A stretch of 64,000 nucleotides of DNA from Flavobacterium nitratireducens (GTDB lineage: Bacteria; Bacteroidota; Bacteroidia; Flavobacteriales; Flavobacteriaceae): the NCBI RefSeq assembly GCF_029625335.1, contig NZ_CP121111.1, positions 1,116,001 through 1,180,000 on the forward strand, written 5' to 3'. A program made the position numbers and the translations under genes. Position 1 is the stretch's first letter. The number at the start of each line of letters is the position of its first letter. The notes beneath the pieces were generated by a model. It saw nothing but the letters and a program-made list of their open reading frames with translations. It was not told where the DNA came from and ran no database searches. Shown here one piece after another: positions 57,609 to 64,000 of this stretch.

Positions 57609-59423
57609 TTAGTCGTTCATAGAAATTAAAAACTCCTCGTTGTTTCTTGTTTTCTTGAATCTATCATTGATAAATTCCATTGCTTCAACTGGATTCATAT
57701 CAGAAAGGTATTTTCTCATAATCCACATTCTTTGTAGTGTATCTTTATCCAATAATAAATCATCTCTACGAGTACTTGATGAAGTCAAATCGATAGCTGG
57801 AAAAATACGTTTATTAGCAATTTTTCTATCCAATTGCAATTCCATATTACCAGTTCCTTTGAACTCTTCGAAAATAACCTCATCCATTTTCGAACCTGTT
57901 TCTGTCAACGCAGTAGCAATAATACTTAACGAACCTCCTTTTTCAACATTACGAGCCGCTCCAAAGAAACGTTTTGGTTTTTGCAATGCATTAGCATCTA
58001 CCCCACCACTTAATACTTTACCAGAAGCTGGCTGTACTGTATTATAAGCTCTTGCTAAACGCGTAATCGAGTCCAATAAGATTACTACATCATGACCACA
58101 TTCTACCAATCGTTTAGATTTTTCAAGTACAATATTCGCAATTTTTACGTGTTCTTGTGGTTCTCTGTCAAAAGTGGAAGCAATTACTTCTCCACGTACC
58201 GAACGTTGCATATCTGTAACCTCCTCAGGACGCTCGTCAATCAATAAAACAATTAGATATACTTCAGGATGATTAGCCGCAATAGCATTTGCTATCTCTT
58301 TCAACAACATGGTTTTACCAGTTTTAGGTTGCGCCACAATCATACCACGTTGTCCTTTCCCTATTGGAGAAAACAAATCAATAATACGGGTTGAAATGGT
58401 ACTTTGTCTTTCGGCTAATTTGAATTTTTCAGAAGGGAAAATTGGAGTTAAATGCTCGAATGAAATTCTGTCTCTAACCACTTGTGGATCATGTCCGTTG
58501 ATTTTTAATACACGAACTAACGGGAAAAACTTCTCACCTTCTTTTGGAGGTCTTACCACTCCTTTTACGGTGTCACCTGTTTTTAATCCAAATAATCTAA
58601 TTTGTGAAGTAGACAAATAAATATCATCGGGAGAAGCTAAATAATTATAATCGGAAGAACGTAAAAATCCGTAACCGTCAGGCATCATTTCCAGTACACC
58701 TTCACTTTCAATGATTCCATCAAATTCAAAGTCGGCGTCTCTAAAATTATTGTTCTTTTTATTTTTAAAATTCTGATTTTGATTTGGATTAGAATTCTGG
58801 TTTTGATTTGGGTTTTGGTTAGAATTCTGATTCTGTTTATTCTGGTTAGGATTAATTTTCTTTTGTGGTGTTGGAGCAGAAACCTCTGCATTTGTAACTA
58901 CCTGAACAGCATCATCTGTTGAAGTTGATTCTGCAGCAACAGGCGTTTCGGTTGAAACTTCTTTGTGTTCTTTATTCTTTTTTAAAGCAATTTTCTTTTC
59001 ATAGTTGGCTTTATTAAACTTTACAACCTTGGTTTTGCCAGTACTTTCACCTCCATTATTTTTTTCTTCTGCTTTTGGTTCTTGTACAATTTCGTTTTCG
59101 GTTGTTTCTGAAGGAAAATCAATTTTTCCCTCATTTATTTCCACTGCCGCTGCTTCTGGCGCTACAGCAGCTAAGGTCTTATCTTTAGCAACTGTTTGTT
59201 TTTTTACAGGAGCAATACGAGTACGTTTAGGCTTATCTTCTGTTTCAGCAGCTATTGGTTTTTCATCAGCAACAGTAGTAGCTTCTAACGATTTTTGAAA
59301 ATCCAAAATACTTGTAATTAAGGCTTCTTTTTTAACACCGTTGTATTTTATTGTTTTAGCAGCTTTAGCTATTTGTTGAAGCTCAGAAAGCTTCATTTCT
59401 TTTAATGCCGAAATATCAAACAT
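57609..59423 (-). CDS. rho: Transcription termination factor Rho
   Basis: This 604-residue helicase is about 185 residues longer than E. coli Rho. The N-terminus ([20 protein letters not shown]) is the Rho helix bundle. Residues 45-230 are a low-complexity insertion, acidic/Pro-rich, then an Asn/Gln run near 190-230. After it come the RNA-binding cold-shock fold ([35 protein letters not shown]), Walker A ([19 protein letters not shown]), Walker B ([16 protein letters not shown]), and the Q/R loops ([20 protein letters not shown]). It terminates untranslated transcripts. It is divergent from the DUF4293 gene. No hairpin terminator follows it before the insertion sequence. Confidence 0.96.
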   Translation of the reverse strand: MFDISALKEMKLSELQQIAKAAKTIKYNGVKKEALITSILDFQKSLEATTVADEKPIAAETEDKPKRTRIAPVKKQTVAKDKTLAAVAPEAAAVEINEGKIDFPSETTENEIVQEPKAEEKNNGGESTGKTKVVKFNKANYEKKIALKKNKEHKEVSTETPVAAESTSTDDAVQVVTNAEVSAPTPQKKINPNQNKQNQNSNQNPNQNQNSNPNQNQNFKNKKNNNFRDADFEFDGIIESEGVLEMMPDGYGFLRSSDYNYLASPDDIYLSTSQIRLFGLKTGDTVKGVVRPPKEGEKFFPLVRVLKINGHDPQVVRDRISFEHLTPIFPSEKFKLAERQSTISTRIIDLFSPIGKGQRGMIVAQPKTGKTMLLKEIANAIAANHPEVYLIVLLIDERPEEVTDMQRSVRGEVIASTFDREPQEHVKIANIVLEKSKRLVECGHDVVILLDSITRLARAYNTVQPASGKVLSGGVDANALQKPKRFFGAARNVEKGGSLSIIATALTETGSKMDEVIFEEFKGTGNMELQLDRKIANKRIFPAIDLTSSSTRRDDLLLDKDTLQRMWIMRKYLSDMNPVEAMEFINDRFKKTRNNEEFLISMND

Positions 59424-59581
59424 GAATGTTTTATGAATTTAATTTAAAATGGGGAACCTTGAAAAATTAATAGGTGTATTTTTTTCTTTGAATTGACCGC
59501 AGTATGAAGTGCTTACGGTATTGTATTGCAATAATACGAATAAAAATTTAGCATACAATAGTATTTTAAAAAAAGAAAATA

Positions 59582-59589
59582 TATTTTTG
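59582..59589 (+). promoter_or_regulatory. Bacteroidota -7 box, DUF4293 gene
   Basis: TATTTTTG matches TAnnTTTG, 18 bases before the ATG at 59608. Confidence 0.55.
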
Positions 59590-59607
59590 TAGAGCAATAT
59601 TGATACT

Positions 59608-60021
59608 ATGTTACAGAGAATCCAAACCGTATATTTACTTTTAGCTTTTGTTATCACAGGAGTACTTAGTATTGTTTTTCCATTATGGACTTTAGAAAAC
59701 AATATCGATTTCTTTGCAAGAAATAATACTCTTTACACAATTTTGTTTGGGTTAAGTACCACTTTGTCACTATTAAGCATTTTATCCTATAAAAAAAGAC
59801 AGAATCAATTTGTTCTTGGCAGATTGAATATGATATTAAATTTGATTTTATTAGGATTGTTTTTATATCATTCACTAAATTTATCTGGAGAAACGCCAAA
59901 AGTTTCTGAGAAAGGTATTGGGATGTTTCTACCTATTTTTGCAATTGTTGCATTAGTTTTAGCTAATAAAGCAATCAAAAAGGATGAAGATCTTGTAAAA
60001 TCTGTGGATCGATTGAGGTAA
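59608..60021 (+). CDS. DUF4293 membrane protein
   Basis: This 137-residue protein has four membrane helices (VYLLLAFVITGVLSIVFPLW, LYTILFGLSTTLSLLSILSY, MILNLILLGLFLYHSLNL, GMFLPIFAIVALVLANKAIK) and the family start MLQRIQTVYLLLAF. DUF4293 is found in Bacteroidota, typically divergent from rho as here. The function is unknown. A terminator follows at 60053. Confidence 0.9.
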   Translation: MLQRIQTVYLLLAFVITGVLSIVFPLWTLENNIDFFARNNTLYTILFGLSTTLSLLSILSYKKRQNQFVLGRLNMILNLILLGLFLYHSLNLSGETPKVSEKGIGMFLPIFAIVALVLANKAIKKDEDLVKSVDRLR

Positions 60022-60052
60022 ACCTATAAATTTTAATTTATTAGTGCGAAGG

Positions 60053-60081
60053 AAACCCGAATTTATATTCGGGTTTTTTTG
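60053..60081 (+). terminator. Intrinsic terminator of the DUF4293 gene
   Basis: A perfect 10-bp stem AAACCCGAAT/ATTCGGGTTT (60053-60062, 60067-60076) is followed by more Ts. Confidence 0.92.
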
Positions 60082-60118
60082 TTTTATTTTTTTTACATTT
60101 GACTATAAGAAACTTATT

Positions 60119-60780
60119 ATGAAAAAAACAATACGAATTCATCTTGCCGACGACCACAAAGTACTAATTGATGGTATGCGAACTTTATTGAATTCGACTC
60201 CTAATTTCAATGTTGTTGGTTTTTCATTGAAAGGCACTACCCTTTATGAAGAGGTAACCAATAACGCTACTGATATATTAGTATTAGACATTAATATGCC
60301 TGAAAAAGATGGTATTGAAGTACTCAAAGAATTTTCTAAAAAAGGCTATCCTTGCAAAGTAATTGTTCTTTCTTCCTATGAGGACGTCAAAATAATCCAA
60401 GAAGTCATGAAATTAGGAGCTAGCGGTTATTTGACAAAACAATGCGCTGGTGAAAATATTGTTGAAGCCATACAAGTTGTCAATACTGGTGAAGAATACT
60501 TCTCTAATCAAGTTCGTGAAATCATATTCAATTCGGCAACCAAAAAAACCCAAAATTAAATTCAACAACAATAAGCCCAGAATACCAATTAACGGGACGT
60601 GAAATAGAAATCATAACGTTAATTGCATTGGAATATAGTGGAAAAGAAATTTCAGAAAAACTTTTTATTAGCTCCAATACAGTTGAAACACATCGTAAAA
60701 ACATACTCAAAAAACTTAACGCTAAAAACACAATTAGTTTGGTCAAATTTGCGCTGAAAAACAACCTAATCAAACCTTAA
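60119..60780 (+). pseudogene. NarL-type response regulator split by a frameshift
   Basis: The ATG at 60119 opens a receiver domain (RIHLADDHKVLIDGMRTLL, phosphoacceptor D57 in ILVLDINMPEKDG, then VIVLSSYEDVKIIQEVMKLG). It stops at 60559, after SATKKTQN. One added A in the A7 run at 60542-60548 joins it to the LuxR helix-turn-helix (QLTGREIEIITLIALEYSGK, EISEKLFISSNTVETHRKN) and a stop at 60780, a normal 220-residue regulator. As written, the receiver would lack a DNA-binding domain. It lies 21 bases before an intact histidine kinase gene. A receiver-only protein, a pseudogene, or an assembly error are all possible. Confidence 0.8.
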
Positions 60781-60801
60781 CTTCTAGCCTCCTTATCGTT
60801 T

Positions 60802-62502
60802 ATGACGTTTAAAAAATGTTTTTATAGCTTTCTATTAGTACTCATTTGCTGCAGTACTAATTTACTGTATTCAAATACAGAAATAGAAGCTAAAAATGAC
60901 ATTAAGAACTTAATAAAAAAAGCAACCGACTTAATGAGGAATGAAAAATATGAAGAATCATTATTGTTAAGTCGTAAAATACTGAGTGATGCAATCGCAA
61001 AAAAAGATAATAATCTAATTGCTCTGAATTATAACACTATTGCAGCCAATTTTGACCAATTAGGTGAATATGAAAAAGCATTATTTTATTACAGAAAATC
61101 ACTAATTTTTGCCAATAAAACCAACAACTCAGAACTTAAGAGCTGGCTTTATAACAACTTAGGAAACATTCATTGTTTTGACAAGAAAGAATTTGGTAAA
61201 GGAATCTATTACTACAAAAAATCATTACTATACAGCACTAGACTTGGTGATTCCTCGGAAATTTTCCTAACTAAATTCAACATCACTTGGGCTTATTTTG
61301 ACATACGCAAATTCGAGCTTGGACAACCCTATTTAAATTATATCAATAAACACCATAAAAAAGATAGTGATTCATCGACACTAGTTATAATCAACATGCT
61401 TAATGGTATGTATCAATCACATCTTAACAATATCGAAGCTGCTGAATCCTATTTTAAAAAAGCAATTGAACTTGGCCTAAAAGACAAAGACAAATCAGAT
61501 CTATCTTATGCGCATCAAGAATATGCTACTTTTTTACTTAAAACAAAAAAATTCAAACAAGCCTATGAAAATTTAGATACCTATAATAGCATCACAACTC
61601 AACTTAAAAACGAAGAGCGATTAAAAAAATTGAATATTATAGGTGTTAATTTAGAAATTGACGAGTACAAAAGAGAAATTGACAACATTAAAATCGAATA
61701 CAAAACCAATCACGAACTCCTAATAGAAAAACAATCCAAAAACAAAATCATAAGTATCGTAATTATATCCATTTTACTTACCATAATTATTCTTTCTTAT
61801 TTGTATTTTCAAAACGTTCAACTCAAACAAAAAAATAAAATTCGAGATATAGAAAATAAAATTCAAGAAAACATTATTACTGCCACTATAAACGGACAAG
61901 AAATGGAAAGAAAAAAAATTGCTTCTTTCCTACATGACAACATCAGCGCATTACTCTCTTCTGCTTCCTTACATCTTAAGATCTTTTCAACAAAAAACAA
62001 CACTAATAGTGAAGAGATAACTAAAACAAAATCAATACTAATTCAAACGCATTATAAAATTCGTGATTTATCTCACCAACTTTTACCATCTCTCTTAGCG
62101 CGTTTTGGTCTATTTCATGCGTTGAATGATTTGTGCGAAACCAACTCAAACTCTTCTTTACAATTTAATTTCAGCAATAATATTCCTGACGAAACACGAT
62201 ATAATGATGAATTTGAAATGAAAATGTATTTCATTGTTAGTGAATTAATAAACAACATCATTAAACATAGCCAAGCATCACGAGCCAAAATTGATCTAAA
62301 AGAAATCGATTCAAATCTGCATATTTTAGTAAAAGACAACGGAATTGGATTTGAAATCAAAAATTTCAGAACCATCGAAGGCTTTGGATTAAATCAAATT
62401 AGAGCAAGAATCAATACAATGGGAGGAAAATTTAGAATCATTTCTGAACCGACTAAGGAAACTACCATAAAAATTATAGTTCCTATCGAATATAATTTGT
62501 AA
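60802..62502 (+). CDS. TPR-containing sensor histidine kinase
   Basis: This 566-residue kinase has a signal peptide or first helix (residues 1-25), a periplasmic tetratricopeptide region (about 35-285: NLIALNYNTIAANFDQLGEY, LKSWLYNNLGNIHCFDKKEF), a coiled coil, one membrane helix (about 315-337: IISIVIISILLTIIILSYLY), and a cytoplasmic kinase core. The phosphorylated His378 lies in RKKIASFLHDNISALLSS, a NarX/DegS type H-box. The N-box is VSELINNIIKHSQASRAK; G boxes are VKDNGIGFEI and EGFGLNQIRARI. It is paired with the split response regulator immediately upstream. Its stop abuts the stop of the convergent phosphodiesterase gene with no gap. Confidence 0.92.
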   Translation: MTFKKCFYSFLLVLICCSTNLLYSNTEIEAKNDIKNLIKKATDLMRNEKYEESLLLSRKILSDAIAKKDNNLIALNYNTIAANFDQLGEYEKALFYYRKSLIFANKTNNSELKSWLYNNLGNIHCFDKKEFGKGIYYYKKSLLYSTRLGDSSEIFLTKFNITWAYFDIRKFELGQPYLNYINKHHKKDSDSSTLVIINMLNGMYQSHLNNIEAAESYFKKAIELGLKDKDKSDLSYAHQEYATFLLKTKKFKQAYENLDTYNSITTQLKNEERLKKLNIIGVNLEIDEYKREIDNIKIEYKTNHELLIEKQSKNKIISIVIISILLTIIILSYLYFQNVQLKQKNKIRDIENKIQENIITATINGQEMERKKIASFLHDNISALLSSASLHLKIFSTKNNTNSEEITKTKSILIQTHYKIRDLSHQLLPSLLARFGLFHALNDLCETNSNSSLQFNFSNNIPDETRYNDEFEMKMYFIVSELINNIIKHSQASRAKIDLKEIDSNLHILVKDNGIGFEIKNFRTIEGFGLNQIRARINTMGGKFRIISEPTKETTIKIIVPIEYNL

Positions 62503-63000
62503 TCAAACTCTTTTGCCTAGTTCAACAATTTCTAAATCCTTGATTTTATCAGTATCAATAGTAAATCGCAACATAGTTCGAACTTGATGAAAACCACTTT
62601 TACCACAGGCACCGGGATTCATGTGCAATAAATTGTGTTTTTTATCAAACATTACTTTTAAAATATGCGAATGCCCGCATATAAACAATTGTGGAGGATT
62701 ACTGGCAATTTCCATTTTTATGGCGGGATTATATTTACCTGGATAACCACCAATATGGGTTATCCAAACAGAAACCCCTTCGCACATAAAACGATTATGT
62801 AATGGAAATTCTAATCGTGCCTGAGCATTATCAATGTTTCCATAAACAGCTCGCAGTGGTTTGAGTTTTTTAAGAGTATCTGTAACATTCAAATCACCTA
62901 TATCGCCTGCATGCCAAACTTCATCTGCTTGTGCTACATATTTTAAAATTGCATCATCTATATGGCTGTGAGTATCCGAAAGTAAAAGAATTTTTTTCAT
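62503..63000 (-). CDS. Metallophosphoesterase (YfcE/MJ0936 family)
   Basis: This 165-residue phosphodiesterase has the full two-metal set: LLSDTHSHID (Asp, His), VWHAGDIGDLN (Asp), AVYGNIDNAQAR (Asn), VWITHIGGYPGKY (His), LFICGHSHILKV (Gly-His-x-His), and HMNPGACG. The family cleaves phosphodiesters in vitro; the natural substrate is not known. It ends directly at the stop of the convergent histidine kinase gene. A minus-strand -7 box lies at 63032-63039. Confidence 0.93.
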   Translation of the reverse strand: MKKILLLSDTHSHIDDAILKYVAQADEVWHAGDIGDLNVTDTLKKLKPLRAVYGNIDNAQARLEFPLHNRFMCEGVSVWITHIGGYPGKYNPAIKMEIASNPPQLFICGHSHILKVMFDKKHNLLHMNPGACGKSGFHQVRTMLRFTIDTDKIKDLEIVELGKRV

Positions 63001-63031
63001 TAAAAAATAAATAAAAGGTCCCGAAAAAAAA

Positions 63032-63039
63032 CAAAGATA
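63032..63039 (-). promoter_or_regulatory. Bacteroidota -7 box, metallophosphoesterase gene
   Basis: Minus-strand TATCTTTG matches TAnnTTTG, 31 bases before the ATG at 63000. Confidence 0.6.
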
Positions 63040-63085
63040 CAGGACAGTATAAAACTTTTAAGCTTTTTACAACATAAAAACTTTG

Positions 63086-63093
63086 TACCTTTG
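63086..63093 (+). promoter_or_regulatory. Bacteroidota -7 box, truA
   Basis: TACCTTTG matches TAnnTTTG, 27 bases before the TTG start of truA. Confidence 0.6.
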
Positions 63094-63120
63094 AAATTCT
63101 GAAACTTTGAGATAAAAAAC

Positions 63121-63861
63121 TTGAGATATTTTATAAAATTAGCCTACAAAGGAAGTCTTTATCATGGCTGGCAAATACAGCCAAATGCCGCATCAGTTCA
63201 AGAAACCTTGAACAAAGCGTTATCTGTATTATTGCATTCGGATATAAGTTTGATGGGAGCCGGACGAACGGACACGGGTGTTCATGCTCGAGAAATGTAT
63301 GCCCATTTTGATTTTGAGACCGTTTTTGACATCCCAAAATTAATTCACAAACTCAATTCTTATCTTCCTAAAGACATTGTAATATATACTATTTTCCAGG
63401 TAAATGAAGGAGCACACTGCCGTTTTGATGCAACTAAAAGAACTTATGAATATCACATCCATCTTTTTAAAGATGCTTTTTTACATGAACAAAGTTGGTA
63501 TGTCAATCAATCTCTCGATATAGATTTGATGAACGAAGCAGCACAACTCCTTTTGAATTATACCGATTTTCAATGTTTTTCCAAAGTAAATACCGATGTA
63601 AACACATTTGATTGCAGTATTTATGAAGCCTATTGGAAAAAAGAGGACAACAAATTAATTTTCACCATTTCGGCCAATCGATTTTTAAGAAACATGGTTC
63701 GTGCCATCGTAGGCACTCTCGTAAATATAGGTTTACACAAAATTAATATAGCCGATTTTATTCGTATTATTGAAAGTAAAAACAGAGAAAAAGCAGGATT
63801 TTCGGTCCCTGCACACGGATTGTATTTAACAAAAATAGTATATCCTTACATAGAGGATTAG
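63121..63861 (+). CDS. truA: tRNA pseudouridine synthase A
   Basis: This 246-residue enzyme makes pseudouridine at positions 38-40 of tRNA anticodon stems. The catalytic Asp51 lies in MGAGRTDTGVHAREMYAHFD. The N-terminal IKLAYKGSLYHGWQIQPNA, RFDATKRTYEYHIHLFKD and the C-terminal NRFLRNMVRAIVGTLVNIG are standard. The start is a TTG at 63121 (MRYFIKLAYKG). No ATG or GTG fits between the -7 box and the conserved core, so the TTG start is well supported. A heptad/inverted-repeat region follows the stop. Confidence 0.95.
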   Translation: MRYFIKLAYKGSLYHGWQIQPNAASVQETLNKALSVLLHSDISLMGAGRTDTGVHAREMYAHFDFETVFDIPKLIHKLNSYLPKDIVIYTIFQVNEGAHCRFDATKRTYEYHIHLFKDAFLHEQSWYVNQSLDIDLMNEAAQLLLNYTDFQCFSKVNTDVNTFDCSIYEAYWKKEDNKLIFTISANRFLRNMVRAIVGTLVNIGLHKINIADFIRIIESKNREKAGFSVPAHGLYLTKIVYPYIED

Positions 63862-63940
63862 TTCTTAGTTCATAGTCCTTAGCTTTCATTAGCAAAATAG
63901 AAAACAAGGACTATGAACTAAAAACGATGGACTAAGCACT
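63858..63940. repeat. Heptad-periodic inverted repeat after truA
   Basis: A perfect 16-bp inverted repeat (63865-63880, 63907-63922, TTAGTTCATAGTCCTT) is built of 7-base words: TTAGTTC, TTAGTTC, ATAGTCC, TTAGCTT on the left and GGACTAT, GAACTAA, AAACGAT, GGACTAA, GCACTAA on the right. No T tract follows on the plus strand, so it is not a standard terminator. Confidence 0.65.
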
Positions 63941-63952
63941 AAAATAAAAAAA

Positions 63953-64000
63953 TGAAAGCAAAAGCATTCGATACACGATTATTCAAAAGAATATTACACT
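63953..64000 (+). CDS. Start of a gene continuing beyond the window (possibly an ABC transporter)
   Basis: Sixteen codons are visible from the ATG at 63953 (MKAKAFDTRLFKRILH). This opening resembles the N-terminus of ABC exporters with fused membrane and ATPase domains that often follow truA in Flavobacterium. With so few residues the product is only a guess. It lies 91 bases after truA across the repeat region. Confidence 0.45.

Noticed and set aside
59439-59702. Antisense frames overlapping the DUF4293 gene and the rho leader
   Set aside because: They overlap a clear four-helix membrane protein gene and have no recognisable domain.
63865-63922. Perfect inverted repeat after truA as an intrinsic terminator
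   Set aside because: The loop is 26 bases and no T tract follows on either strand, so a repeat is the better reading.

Overview
The window looks like chromosomal DNA of a Flavobacterium-like member of the Bacteroidota. The evidence is strongly AT-rich DNA, many promoters of the Bacteroidota type (-7 box TAnnTTTG, few Shine-Dalgarno sequences), and family markers: PUR/DUF3276, DUF4293 divergent from rho, a long NusB, monomeric NADP isocitrate dehydrogenase, DUF4249 beside a TonB-dependent receptor, and a PafA-type phosphatase. I see no rRNA, tRNA, CRISPR array or prophage.

Layout. 1-2774: the end of a NarX-type sensor kinase, a NarL-type response regulator and an NNP-family nitrate/nitrite transporter. 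TACGTA motifs precede both the regulator and the transporter. 2898-15443: small unknown proteins, then guaB, a DUF5723/lipoprotein pair, HMG-CoA lyase, pyrD, pepT, yajC, nusB and a leucine-dehydrogenase-type enzyme. 15646-25807: an MsbA-type ABC exporter, a PUR protein, an MscS channel, sseA, csaA, a redoxin, a cyclophilin-FKBP fusion, trmD, rplS with a possible structured leader, and icd. 26001-34718: a TonB receptor with its DUF4249 lipoprotein, thiamine pyrophosphokinase, a repeat-rich intergenic element, rlmF, a multiply frameshifted lipoprotein gene, uvrB, and a TerB-like gene that overlaps the uvrB stop. 35030-47981: a dipeptide epimerase/PLP-enzyme pair, DUF1456, two tandem paralogous secreted proteins, sucC, gltBD and lysA. 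48031-64000: pafA, a frameshifted hydrolase, a siderophore-type TonB receptor, a dienelactone hydrolase, an RsmB-like methyltransferase, an IS256-like insertion sequence, rho, DUF4293, a TPR histidine kinase with a frameshifted response regulator, a phosphodiesterase, truA, and the start of another gene.

Most of the window is conserved housekeeping: nucleotide synthesis (guaB, pyrD), nitrogen assimilation (transporter, gltBD, leucine dehydrogenase), TCA cycle (icd, sucC), lysine synthesis (lysA), rRNA/tRNA modification (trmD, rlmF, RsmB-like, truA), transcription (nusB, rho) and DNA repair (uvrB). The outer-membrane and secreted genes (two TonB receptors, PafA, DUF5723, lipoproteins) fit polymer, phosphate and iron scavenging.

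No large new defence or biosynthetic cluster is visible. The most unusual signals are: (i) four accessory genes broken by one-base losses, almost all in A/T homopolymers; (ii) a set of 7-bp-periodic repeats of differing sequence placed just after stop codons; (iii) a shared TACGTA operator candidate linking the NarL-type regulator to the nitrate transporter; (iv) an intergenic element bounded by inverted repeats with a short palindrome apparently inserted into an older repeat; (v) an insertion sequence whose transposase start sits directly behind an intrinsic terminator and a slippery A8 tract.
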